DNA from: Prevotella communis
GTDB lineage: Bacteria > Bacteroidota > Bacteroidia > Bacteroidales > Bacteroidaceae
Reading direction: 5' to 3'
Assembly: GCF_022024175.1 (NCBI RefSeq)
Contig: NZ_CP091794.1
Location: 620,001 to 684,000 of the forward strand
DNA length: 64,000 bases
Part shown: positions 35,630 through 43,986 of the stretch, piece by piece
Layout of the letters: the number at the start of each line of letters is the position of its first letter
Numbering within the stretch: the stretch's first letter is position 1
Position numbers and translations under genes: made by a program
The notes under the pieces: model-generated
Seen by the model: only the letters and a program-made list of their open reading frames with translations
What the model was told of the DNA's origin: nothing
Database searches by the model: none

Positions 35630-36915
35630 ATGAGCAAGATAAAACCAAAGGAGTGTCAGAACGTTGAGTTCAAAAGCAGTTGGAACGATAAGTACCTGGA
35701 GTGGATCTGCGGCTTTGCAAATGCGCAGGGTGCTGTGATGTATTTTGGCGTAAACGATGACCATGAGGTTGTAGGATTAAAGAACACCAAGAAACTGCTG
35801 GAGGATATTCCCAACAAGATAGTGAATTACCTGGGCATTGTAGTGGACGTGAACCTCTGCGAGCAGGACGGGCTGGAGTATATTGAAGTGGTGATAGAGC
35901 CAAGCAACGTGCCCATCAGTTACAGGGGTAAGTACTATTATCGCTCTGGTAGTACGATGCAGGAATTGAACGGTGCTTCGCTACAGCAGTTTGTGTTGAA
36001 GAAGATGGGACGCTCATGGGATGATGTGACATTTGACCGTGCAAAACTTGATGATATTGACAGGGATGCCATCGATTATTTCCTGCGTAAAGGTATCAAT
36101 GCTCAGCGTATTCCAGAAGACCAACTCAATGCTCCAACTGTAGACGTGCTTACGAGTCTCGGACTGATGGACGAAGATGGCGGATTGAAAAATGCTGCCA
36201 TCTTGCTATTTGGCAAGAAACCTCAAAGGTTCTTCCCAAGCGTGATATTCAAGATTGGTCGTTTTGGGCGTAACGATGCAGACCTGATGTTTCAGGATGT
36301 CATCGAGGGCAATATCATTCAGATGGCAGATCATGTGATGGATGCTCTGCAGGGCAAGTATTTGGTTTCGCCAATACGTTTTGAGGGCATGAACCGCATA
36401 GAGCGACTTGAAATACCAAAAGAGGCCTTACGAGAAGTACTCTAGAGACATTGTTTGCGCGTCATTCATCAAAACCACGCAATCGCAATATTGCCAACGC
36501 CTTTTTCAAGGCTGGTTTTATCGATACATGGGGACGTGGTTTCCAGAAAATTCAAGACGGATTTGAACCTGCAGGAATTCCGATGCCTAAGGTAGAGAAT
36601 TTCTGTGGAGGTGTGAGAGTGACAATACAGCGAACCAAGTTCATGCAGATGATGAATAATGTCACCAGTGATGTCAGTAGTAATGTCGGTAGTTTGTCGG
36701 TAGCGCAACTCACTGAAAGACAGAAGAAAATCCGCGAAATTCTCCTGAAAGATTCCTATATATCGACACAACAAATGTCGGTAGTTTTGTCGGTAGTTAA
36801 GCGAACTGTTGAACGTGACCTTGCTGACTTGCAAAAGAAAGGAGTCTTGATTCGTGAGGGCAATACAAGTGCTGGCCATTGGATTTGGGTTGGAGCTATC
36901 GAGAAGAACACCTAG
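35630..36915 (+). pseudogene. Broken AlbA_2/Schlafen-type ATP-binding regulator
   Basis: The 5' frame (35630-36445, 271 residues) holds the AlbA_2/Schlafen-like domain (ECQNVEFKSSWNDKYLEWIC; GKYYYRSGSTMQELNG) and the middle region up to EIPKEALREVL, where it stops at TAG. The 3' frame (36451-36915) resumes with TLFARHSSKPRNRNIANAFF and ends with a winged helix (ERQKKIREILLKDSYISTQQ). In intact relatives about 30-40 residues of a histidine-kinase-like ATPase motif lie between these points; here they are missing and the frame changes, so an internal deletion has inactivated the gene. Transcription might still occur from its own promoter. Repeat R4 begins at its stop. Confidence 0.8.
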
Positions 36916-36944
36916 GACGGGTGAGCGTCGTAAGATGTCTGAAG
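36915..36944 (+). repeat. Diverged boundary repeat R4
   Basis: GGACGGGTGAG followed by CGTCGTAAGATGTCTGAAG: the start and the GATGTCTGAAG part match R2/R3, with the centre altered. It overlaps the stop of the broken regulator. Confidence 0.6.
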
Positions 36945-36960
36945 TATGAGGTCGACAATT

Positions 36961-37291
36961 TTATTCCCACGTCCAATATTTCCTTAATTCTCCAACAATC
37001 TCATCCCAATCCTGTAAGGTGAACGTTCCTGAGCCCATCATCATAATGGTCATCTCCAGGTCGTCCCAACAGCGATAGACGTTGGTATCACGGAATCCGT
37101 TGCGAAGATAGAACGCATGGCGGCGCTGTCGCTGCTCCTTGTTTGCGCATTCCTGACGGGGCGACTCCATATCCAGAACACAAGACTGTCCTTTGTATTT
37201 TTCTATCAGTTGGTTGAGTCTCTGCTGGCACAGATAGCGCTCATTGCTCTGCTGGTATGGAATCGTGGTCAGTCGTAGTATTCTATCTGCA
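36961..37291 (-). pseudogene. GNAT acetyltransferase C-terminal fragment
   Basis: About 110 codons without an acceptable start. The sequence YLCQQRLNQLIEKYKG, CVLDMESPRQECAN, EQRQRRHAFYLRNGF and SGTFTLQDWDEIV matches the C-terminal half of GNAT enzymes from related bacteria, but the N-terminal acetyl-CoA-binding half is absent. The frame overlaps the end of the next gene upstream. An ATG at 37170 could give 69 residues; function is unlikely. Confidence 0.6.
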
Positions 37292-37577
37292 GTTCCTCGC
37301 TGACGCAGAAATCATCGTGGAAGCCATCGTCATACGAATAGACGATTCGCATGCCTCGATAGGTAGAAGGCACTTTTAATGTTTCCAGCAGATGCCATTT
37401 TGGTCGGCCAAAGTCGTATGACTCCCTGTCAAGCAGGATGCGGTTGGATACGAAGTCAAAGTGGTAGTACCCACCGCCGATACACTGGTCACCGGGCTTC
37501 AGCAAATGCTTATGCTGGTTGACCATGCCAAGGCGGAAGTAGCCGTCCATTGTGATTATGAATTTAGGAAGTGTCAT
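37269..37577 (-). CDS. Small hypothetical protein
   Basis: 102 residues, soluble, aromatic-rich (PKFIITMDGYFRLGMVNQHK ... GGGYYHFDFVSN). It overlaps the stop of the YjbQ gene by 4 bp (ATGA), so it is translationally coupled. No family known to me. The conserved look of the YF/GGYYHFD blocks suggests a real Bacteroidales orphan. Confidence 0.65.
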   Translation of the reverse strand: MTLPKFIITMDGYFRLGMVNQHKHLLKPGDQCIGGGYYHFDFVSNRILLDRESYDFGRPKWHLLETLKVPSTYRGMRIVYSYDDGFHDDFCVSEELQIEYYD

Positions 37578-37987
37578 TCTCCAATAATTGTTACGACCAA
37601 CTCTCTTGCACCACCGTAATTCCTGTACTCGCAGAAGTAGATGCCTTGCCAGGTGCCGAGGTTCAGGCGGCCATCGGTGATGGGGATGGTGATGCTGACA
37701 CCACTCAGCGTGGATTTGGCATGAGCAGGCATATCGTCGGCACCCTCCAGCGTATGCTCGTACTCAGGACGGTTCTCAGGAACCAATCGGTTAAAGATGG
37801 TTTCCATGTCAATGCGAACATCAGGATCACAGTTCTCGTTGATGCTCAGTCCGCAACTCGTGTGCTTCGTGAAAATATTCACGATGCCTGTCTTCGGCAG
37901 TTTTGGCAACTGGCTCACTATCTCGCTCGTCACCAAATGGAAACCACGACGTTTCGGCTGTAGGGTTATTTCAATTTGTTGTACCAT
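37574..37987 (-). CDS. YjbQ/UPF0047 family protein
   Basis: 137 residues, one domain. The signature metal-site motifs are present: IFTKHTSCGLSINEN (His), EGADDMPAHAKSTLSGVSI (His) and GTWQGIYFCEYRN. The family is annotated as secondary thiamine-phosphate synthase on genetic evidence from E. coli; the natural role is uncertain. A -7 box (TACTTTTG, 38019-38026 minus) lies 32 bp upstream. Confidence 0.9.
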   Translation of the reverse strand: MVQQIEITLQPKRRGFHLVTSEIVSQLPKLPKTGIVNIFTKHTSCGLSINENCDPDVRIDMETIFNRLVPENRPEYEHTLEGADDMPAHAKSTLSGVSITIPITDGRLNLGTWQGIYFCEYRNYGGARELVVTIIGE

Positions 37988-38018
37988 ATGATTTCTTAAA
38001 GTATTCTAATCTTTGGCG

Positions 38019-38055
38019 CAAAAGTACGAAAAAACGATTAAAATCACTACCTTTA
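38019..38055. promoter_or_regulatory. Divergent -7 boxes between yjbQ-like gene and micropeptide B
   Basis: Minus strand TACTTTTG at 38019-38026; plus strand TACCTTTA at 38048-38055. Neither has a convincing TTTG at -33. Confidence 0.4.
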
Positions 38056-38081
38056 CACGCAGATTTAATAAGTTTTTTGAT

Positions 38082-38162
38082 ATGAAAGAGGTAAACTATA
38101 ATACAAAGTATGTCGGCAAGATTGAAAAGGTGCTGGTAAGGGATGATGAGTATCTTGGATAG
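38082..38162 (+). CDS. Micropeptide copy B (26 residues)
   Basis: Starts MKEVNYNTKYVGK, ends VRDDEYLG. Its last 19 codons align with 21726-21782 with six base differences, four synonymous, which is the pattern left by selection on the peptide. A -7-like box lies 27 bp upstream and a membrane-protein gene 52 bp downstream. No signal peptide or membrane segment; the peptide is charged. Function unknown. Confidence 0.45.
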   Translation: MKEVNYNTKYVGKIEKVLVRDDEYLG

Positions 38163-38214
38163 GTAACTGAAATAAGACCAGATAAAATAAATAATGAATA
38201 TACAATAGAACGAT

Positions 38215-38478
38215 ATGTTAGAACACATTGCAGATTTTACAGCCTGGCCGATACTGACAGGCATCCTTATTGGTTATGTAGCCAACCGCATTATGAGTGG
38301 TGAGGGTAAGGGATGTTGTATGAACCTTATCGTGGGCATTGTCGGCAGTTATTTTGGCACATTCATCAGTCACCTGCTGAACATAGAACTGTTAGGTAAG
38401 GGATATCTGACTAACTTCGTGTTTTGCGTGGTAGGTTCAATAACTGTATTATGGCTTTGGAAGAAACTGTTTGACTGA
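38215..38478 (+). CDS. GlsB/YeaQ/YmgE-family small membrane protein
   Basis: 87 residues with three hydrophobic helices (about 10-25, 35-55, 63-80) and the family's glycine-rich loop (ILIGYVANRIMSGEGKGCCMNLIVGIVGSYFGTF). This transglycosylase-associated family is often stress-induced; its activity is unknown. Its 3' end overlaps the convergent protease gene by 30 bp. Confidence 0.88.
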   Translation: MLEHIADFTAWPILTGILIGYVANRIMSGEGKGCCMNLIVGIVGSYFGTFISHLLNIELLGKGYLTNFVFCVVGSITVLWLWKKLFD

Positions 38479-39543
38479 TGGCCTGGAAACTGAAGTGTTA
38501 GTCTTCCTGCATTCAGCCCGAAGGGCTTCGAGCGCTTTATAATCAGCAGGATAATATTTCACGATAGGGGCGATGGTCATTCTTGCCAGCTTCCCTAATC
38601 TCTTCTCAAGAATTTTGTATTCTTCATATTGAGAGAGGATTAATTCCTTATTTTCCTCCGTCAAAGGAAAATCTTTCGCCAGCCCAGATTCCCGAACCAT
38701 AACCCTGCTCTTAGCAGCTATCGACAACTCCACATGCAATTGCACATAACAGATAATGTCGAAAAAGTCCTCAGGGGGAAATTTCTTTTTAATAGACTCC
38801 AGGAAGATGCCTGTTTGGGTCTTGTCCAGTTGGCCGCTCTTGATGGAGTCAAGCAAAGCGAACTGTTTGTCGAGACCTTTGTCAAGCCAACGGTGGATCA
38901 TATTTACATCGTAGTAATAAGTCCACATCAGAAGACCGCCCAAGGTGCCGAATACGAAAATGAACTGCACCAGTGGCATGAAATGGAAGGCATTGTGGAA
39001 CACGTGCAGCACAGGTGCTACCATTAACAGAAATACAGACATTCCAATATCACTCTTTTTAATGCCTAATCGAGAACGAGAACGTTCAATGATACGAACT
39101 GCCAGCATGAGTCCTGCAGCGACGATAGCACTGCATCCCATGTGGACAAGGGCCACCTCCAAACCTCGGAACAGTACGGTTCCAAGGCCCATTTCATGGC
39201 CAAACAGCAGGTAGAAGATGTTCTCAAGGATGGAGAAACCACCACCGACGGCAGCACCGCAGATGACACTGTCGATGAAGAACACGATCTTCTTACGACT
39301 GGCTAAATACAGGAGAGGAAGGCCTTTTACGAGTTCTTCCAATACCGGATTGACATAATCGGAGTGCTCATCGGCAAGCATCTCTCCTGTCAACTGGAAC
39401 AGGCCGAAGCAGACCAGTGCCGTTACCATACCGTACAGCACCTGTAATAAGAGGTTTCTGACGCTGATGAGCGCAAAATTGTCGATCTTATAGACTACAA
39501 AGATGTAGATGACAACAGGGAGGAGGGCAGCGACGAATTGCAT
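38449..39543 (-). CDS. PrsW-family intramembrane protease
   Basis: 364 residues. The N-terminal ~225 residues form about seven membrane helices with the family motifs: VLEELVKGLPLLY (EExxK), GGGFSILENIFYLLFG and HVFHNAFHF. PrsW-type enzymes are glutamic intramembrane proteases; in Bacillus PrsW cleaves an anti-sigma factor. The C-terminal ~130 residues are cytoplasmic and helical. It follows the peptidase/propeller/barrel gene with a 1-bp overlap, so the two are co-expressed. The ECF/anti-sigma pair 10 kb away is a conceivable but unproven target. Confidence 0.85.
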   Translation of the reverse strand: MQFVAALLPVVIYIFVVYKIDNFALISVRNLLLQVLYGMVTALVCFGLFQLTGEMLADEHSDYVNPVLEELVKGLPLLYLASRKKIVFFIDSVICGAAVGGGFSILENIFYLLFGHEMGLGTVLFRGLEVALVHMGCSAIVAAGLMLAVRIIERSRSRLGIKKSDIGMSVFLLMVAPVLHVFHNAFHFMPLVQFIFVFGTLGGLLMWTYYYDVNMIHRWLDKGLDKQFALLDSIKSGQLDKTQTGIFLESIKKKFPPEDFFDIICYVQLHVELSIAAKSRVMVRESGLAKDFPLTEENKELILSQYEEYKILEKRLGKLARMTIAPIVKYYPADYKALEALRAECRKTNTSVSRPSVKQFLPKP

Positions 39544-42536
39544 TACAACAGTTTGAGCGAGATCATAAATTCATTACCATGTCGCCCATTTTGGAAGCCT
39601 TCAGGCGCAAACAGATGACCATAGCCAAGAGACAGTGTCGTTTTGAGATAGTTCAAGAATACCAATTCAGTGGTCAGTTGGATACCAGTGCTGTAGTACA
39701 TCTTGTGGGTTGAGTTGGGAATCCAGGTGGAAAGTCCCGTTCCGAAGAGTGAACACTGGATCCACGTCGGATAGCAGAACAAGGCACCGAAGTCGTTGAG
39801 TCGGATGGGACGCAGGTTGAGCTCAGCCGTCGCCTTGGCAAAGGTGTGGGCTGGGATAGCATCGATATCAGTACCAGGCATCGCCAAGGTCGTTCGATAT
39901 TGGAAGGCGTTCCTGTTATCTACATAGTTATTACGGAAACCACCGAAATAGGTTGTGCCAAACACCGATTCTTCATCTCCGAAGTTATGGCCTGCTGCCG
40001 TACGGAGCCAGAACGAGGTGTTTCTGTCAATAGGCAACAGGGTACCGAAGTCACCTGAAGCCTCTATGGAGGGATAGAACCGTCCGCCAGCCAGATAGCC
40101 GTAACCTTCAATGCCTAACTGGTAGCCCTGCTCCTTCATCACACCACCCAACGAAGTACGGGTTTTTGACCACTTTCTATAGATCGACGCCGTCTGCATC
40201 GATCTGACACCTTGCACCTCAACCTCCTGATACAAGGGCAGTGCGTCCATGTCGCCGTAGGTAGCCACAGAGAATCCCCAAGAATTGTCATACGGCGTGA
40301 CTAACGTGTTGGAATAGTCGTAGGCCAACTGCAACACAAAACCCTTACGGCTCTTTCGCGTCGGACCGAAGAGGTCGTAGAAGTCCATATGGTTCCAGGC
40401 GGCTTTGAGAGTCCAGAAGTAGTATTTCCAATCGAAGTCGATGTGGAACTTGTTCTTCCAGTCGTTATTACTCCATGGGGAGAGACCGACTGACAGTTTC
40501 ATGCTACTCAGTCCCACGGGGTCATTCACGTTAAAGCGGTAGCCTATCACAGGGGTCATGTGATTCCATGCTTTGGAATCGGTAAAACCGCTGATGATGG
40601 GATAGGCGCCTGCGAACTTCATCTCTTTAAAGACGTTGTAGGATGTGATGTTGTTATACACATCGCCGAACTCCATTCTGGGCAACGAGTCTCTGAGCAG
40701 ACCGACCTGCTCCATCGCCTCCTTATTGTTCTCATAGGCGAGTTGACCGTAGAGTGTCACGGCATTGGCATCCTTCACCACCTCACGGGCGAGCAGGACG
40801 GGTTGCAGTCCGTCGCGCTTGAACTGGAGCGCCAGTAACTGGCCCGGCGTAATCTCCAATGGTGCAAAGAGGCCGATGTCTGTATTGGTAAGCATCTCCA
40901 TCTCGCGTGTCTCTAAGTTGATCTGCCAGAGATTGGATACACCTGTATAGTAGGAACTACCAATCAGGTACTTGTCGTCGAGTGAGAAACGGAACTGTCC
41001 TAAGTTACTGTCATTCCAGGTGATCAGTTTCACGGGTTTGAAGATGGCCTGAGCCAGTTCTTCGGTGTTGAACAACAGAAGCGTATGCTCGCCGTTGTCG
41101 CCCTGGCTGGTGAATGACAGCCATTTGCCGTCGTGACTGATATCTGAGTCAAACACGCTCACACCAAACGGGAAGGCATAGATTACTTCCGGATTCTCCA
41201 AGTCGCGGTCCATGCGTACAATCGACTGTGTTCCGCCATTGGAGAAAAGACCGTATAGACAGTCGTGGGTATTGTCATACACGATATTGCCGATGCGCTG
41301 GTACTTCTTTTTCTTCACCACTTTCTTCTGTTGGATGTCATAGATTTCCAAGCCGCGCATCTTCGAATTGTTCGTTGTGTAGATGAGGCGCTGACCCTTA
41401 CGGTCAAGTGCTACATAAGCAGGGTCATAGAGCTGGATGCCGTAGATGTCGTTCAGCCTCTTCTGCTCGCCTGTCTGCAGGTCAATTTCCGTCATGTGTG
41501 CAAAGTCACCGGGGGCATTCATGGCGGCGTATGCCTTCTGGGTGACAGGGTCATAGACGAATGGCGACACAGAACCCAGCGGCTCTTTGGTCAGCGGCTT
41601 GGTTGCTGTGATGGGATATTGGCGGATGGCGGCAAGATTCTCTTCCTGATGCTTCTTCTCGTCCTCCTTCCAGTCGTTCCATACTTTTCTGAGCGACTGT
41701 CCATAGACCTTCTTGAACTGTTTGCCGAAGAAGGTGCGACTATCAGCTGTTCTGTTATAGAACTGGATCATCTTCTCGTAGCCGTAGGTCTTGGTAAGGT
41801 AATTCACGAAACGGGTTCCATAGAGATAGGCATTGGCGCCCACTTGGAAGTCCTTTGTGGAACCCTCCGTTTCCAGGCCTACCACCGAGTAGAGCTTGTC
41901 GCCCTCGTTGATGATACTGCGGAAATACATCTCGTCGTAGCCCCCTAATGCGCGCCCAACACCACCGCTTAACCACGTTTCCATGAAGCAGGCGATACCC
42001 TCGTGATACCAACGGGGCGAATACCAACGGGGCACGCTCAGATAGCTCCATAGGGCTGAGATGGGCTGTTTGTTGTCGGTGTCCACCTTCGTACCAAAGA
42101 AGCGGCGCCAGTTGCGGTCGCTACGATTATACTTGTCTGTCATGACGATGTGCGTATATTCGTGCTTGAACAACTGACTGTATCGTTCACTTGATGGGTT
42201 GATATAATACGACATGTTCAACGGAGCCATGCCGATTTGTATAAGAGAACGCGGTAATGGCGATGCTCCGCCATTACCGTCGTCCTCCCAGTCTGTCAAT
42301 AAAAGTAGGGGCGCTTCTGGCTGATAGATGGAATCACTGGTCCATATCTGCTCATGAAGCGCTTTGCCGTTCTGGTACATGCGTATCATGTGAGGGATGT
42401 AGCGTGACAGGTTCTTGTCAAAGAACACCAGCGTGGCTTCGTCCGTCTTATACTGACAATAGGTCTGGTTCTGCCCCATGGAAATACAGGGAATCATAGA
42501 CAGCAGAAGACTAGCAATCCAGTTACGCATATACAA
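39543..42536 (-). CDS. Three-module envelope protein: HExxH peptidase, beta-propeller, outer-membrane barrel
   Basis: 997 residues with a signal peptide (WIASLLLSMIPCISMGQ; a start at 42530 is equally possible). Residues about 30-290 resemble the peptidase-MA/gluzincin fold: zinc motif KHEYTHIV (about 125) and a downstream YHEGIACFMETW supplying the third ligand. Residues about 310-600 are TolB/WD40-like strands (AMNAPGDFAHMTEIDLQTGE; DISHDGKWLSFTSQ; FSLDDKYLIGSS). The rest is a D15-like barrel ending in an aromatic-rich strand. It is probably an outer-membrane protein with a periplasmic or surface protease module. The neighbouring PrsW gene is coupled to it. Confidence 0.78.
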   Translation of the reverse strand: MYMRNWIASLLLSMIPCISMGQNQTYCQYKTDEATLVFFDKNLSRYIPHMIRMYQNGKALHEQIWTSDSIYQPEAPLLLLTDWEDDGNGGASPLPRSLIQIGMAPLNMSYYINPSSERYSQLFKHEYTHIVMTDKYNRSDRNWRRFFGTKVDTDNKQPISALWSYLSVPRWYSPRWYHEGIACFMETWLSGGVGRALGGYDEMYFRSIINEGDKLYSVVGLETEGSTKDFQVGANAYLYGTRFVNYLTKTYGYEKMIQFYNRTADSRTFFGKQFKKVYGQSLRKVWNDWKEDEKKHQEENLAAIRQYPITATKPLTKEPLGSVSPFVYDPVTQKAYAAMNAPGDFAHMTEIDLQTGEQKRLNDIYGIQLYDPAYVALDRKGQRLIYTTNNSKMRGLEIYDIQQKKVVKKKKYQRIGNIVYDNTHDCLYGLFSNGGTQSIVRMDRDLENPEVIYAFPFGVSVFDSDISHDGKWLSFTSQGDNGEHTLLLFNTEELAQAIFKPVKLITWNDSNLGQFRFSLDDKYLIGSSYYTGVSNLWQINLETREMEMLTNTDIGLFAPLEITPGQLLALQFKRDGLQPVLLAREVVKDANAVTLYGQLAYENNKEAMEQVGLLRDSLPRMEFGDVYNNITSYNVFKEMKFAGAYPIISGFTDSKAWNHMTPVIGYRFNVNDPVGLSSMKLSVGLSPWSNNDWKNKFHIDFDWKYYFWTLKAAWNHMDFYDLFGPTRKSRKGFVLQLAYDYSNTLVTPYDNSWGFSVATYGDMDALPLYQEVEVQGVRSMQTASIYRKWSKTRTSLGGVMKEQGYQLGIEGYGYLAGGRFYPSIEASGDFGTLLPIDRNTSFWLRTAAGHNFGDEESVFGTTYFGGFRNNYVDNRNAFQYRTTLAMPGTDIDAIPAHTFAKATAELNLRPIRLNDFGALFCYPTWIQCSLFGTGLSTWIPNSTHKMYYSTGIQLTTELVFLNYLKTTLSLGYGHLFAPEGFQNGRHGNEFMISLKLL

Positions 42537-42544
42537 CGCCGTGA

Positions 42545-43627
42545 TTATGAATCAATTTTGGGACCTTTTTTGTTCAGCTTTACACTGTTACTTGCTGCTG
42601 CTGTCTGACTGATGACGTTGCCAATCATCAATGCATTATAGGAATCGATCTTACGGTGAGCAAGAATATCCTTCTGGGCATTATGTGAATCAATCTTACG
42701 GTGAGATAGAACATCGTTCACGTTATTGGCATCAATCTTACGATGAGCAAGAACCTCTTTCTGAGCATTATGGGAATCAATCTTGCGTGGTTTAACGGAA
42801 AGAAATTCCTTCTGAGCATTGCAAAGCTTACTGATCTCATTTTCGAGAACCTTTGGGCGAATGACTCTTCCAATCTGGTTGGGAAGCTTCATAGCCTGAG
42901 CCAACTCGCAACTTTGCAGCACAACAATACGCTCAGCAATATCGAAATTAGCTACGGCTGCAAGAGCCTTCTCGCCACTAAGCAGATTGCCCTTCTTGGC
43001 CAAAGCCTCAGCACTTGCCTTGTCATCCTCAAGGGCAGCAGTCATCTGCTGGTAATCCAACCACTGGTCGCGGACCAGTTTCAATTTGTCATCACCCTGG
43101 GCTGTCTCCAGATACTTGTCGGTGGTCTCAATGAAACGGTTGGCCAAATTGTTCTGCTTCTGCAGCGTGGTGTAAGCCAGTGAGGCGTTGATGGTAGACT
43201 GGGCCAAGTCGGGACACTCCTCACCACCAAGGGCGGCATTCAGTTTTTCGGCAGACTCTGCCAGCGAGCTGGCAACGTTGTCCACCATCTCACGGCTGGC
43301 GTTCATCTCCTTAAGCACCTCGGCAAATGCAGGGATGTTGCCGGCTACCTCATTTGACATGTCAACCAGCGTGCCAAACTGGAGGGCGCGTGTCTGCATC
43401 ACCACCTGGGCTACCACGATATCATCCCTGAAGGCTGAGTCGGTCTGAAGGAGTTCTTCCATATTAGTAAGCTTCTCGGAAACTTGCTTACGAGAGAATT
43501 TAGCAGCCTTGGCGATATCTCCATCTGCCTTGTTGAAATCAACAGGCCAATCAATATTGATGGAGGTAACCAATCCGATGGCGCATATCACTACCAGAGA
43601 ACACAGGATAATACTTTTCTTCTTCAT
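42545..43627 (-). CDS. Exported protein with C-terminal RKIDSHNAQK repeats
   Basis: 360 residues with a signal or anchor helix (IILCSLVVICAIGLVTS). The middle is all-helical and Ala/Leu/Glu-rich (about 30-270). From about residue 283 there are four tandem units of about 14-15 residues: RKIDSHNAQKEVLAH, RKIDANNVNDVLSH, RKIDSHNAQKDILAH, RKIDSYNALMIGN, and the last residues are PKIDS. I recognise no family. It starts a minus-strand operon (gap of 8 bp to the next gene) under a strong promoter at 43696-43727. Confidence 0.75.
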   Translation of the reverse strand: MKKKSIILCSLVVICAIGLVTSINIDWPVDFNKADGDIAKAAKFSRKQVSEKLTNMEELLQTDSAFRDDIVVAQVVMQTRALQFGTLVDMSNEVAGNIPAFAEVLKEMNASREMVDNVASSLAESAEKLNAALGGEECPDLAQSTINASLAYTTLQKQNNLANRFIETTDKYLETAQGDDKLKLVRDQWLDYQQMTAALEDDKASAEALAKKGNLLSGEKALAAVANFDIAERIVVLQSCELAQAMKLPNQIGRVIRPKVLENEISKLCNAQKEFLSVKPRKIDSHNAQKEVLAHRKIDANNVNDVLSHRKIDSHNAQKDILAHRKIDSYNALMIGNVISQTAAASNSVKLNKKGPKIDS

Positions 43628-43695
43628 ACGCTTATAATTTTAGGTTTTTGTTATTCTCTCTGATTTTAAATGTCATTTTCATAGCATTTATGTTG

Positions 43696-43727
43696 CAAAT
43701 TTAAAGTGTTTTTTGCTATTTTCCAAA
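43696..43727 (-). promoter_or_regulatory. Strong promoter for the 43627-38449 operon
   Basis: Minus-strand TTTG (43724-43727) and TAAATTTG (43696-43703), spacing 20 bp. Confidence 0.7.
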
Positions 43728-43742
43728 CTTTTTGGAGTTTTT

Positions 43743-43773
43743 TTTGTTATGCTCACGACTTTTCGTATCTTTG
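43743..43773 (+). promoter_or_regulatory. Strong promoter of a candidate small RNA
   Basis: TTTG (43743-43746) and TATCTTTG (43766-43773), spacing 19 bp, back to back with the minus-strand promoter. There is no plus-strand protein gene downstream. Confidence 0.7.
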
Positions 43774-43777
43774 TCGA

Positions 43778-43901
43778 AAGCACCAGATTTCGTGATGTCA
43801 AGTTACCGTCAACCCTGAAAGTGTACTGAGAATAGAATCTTGCGCATTTAGGATATAAGGAAATCGGCAAGTGATTGATAATTAATCATTTGTCGATTTT
43901 T
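43778..43901 (+). ncRNA. Candidate small RNA, about 124 nt
   Basis: The transcript would begin about 5 bases after the TATCTTTG box and end at a very strong terminator (43861-43901). The longest ORF inside is only seven codons (43795). A short hairpin CGAAA/TTTCG (43775-43792) is near the 5' end. It does not match any RNA family I know (not 6S, tmRNA, SRP or RNase P). Evidence is promoter plus terminator only. Confidence 0.5.
43861..43901 (+). terminator. Terminator of the candidate small RNA
   Basis: Sixteen-base arms (43861-43876 and 43884-43899) pair fully, with two G-U pairs, around a 7-base loop. They run into TTTTT. Confidence 0.85.
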
Positions 43902-43938
43902 AAAAGTGATCCGCTTGGAAACAAATCCATTTCGAAAA

Positions 43939-43973
43939 GGGGCCGTGTCTGCATTCGTGCAGACAACTGCCCC
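43939..43973 (-). terminator. Terminator of the sigma/receptor operon
   Basis: GGGGC/GCCCC outer stem and GTCTGCA/TGCAGAC inner stem with a four-base loop. On the minus strand it follows the receptor stop by about 13 bases and is followed by TTTT. Confidence 0.75.
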
Positions 43974-43986
43974 AACGAGAGAGAGT

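Noticed and set aside
41265..41948. 227-residue plus-strand ORF opposite the three-module protein
   Set aside because: Opposite-strand shadow of a long, clearly conserved gene, with no signal or family features.
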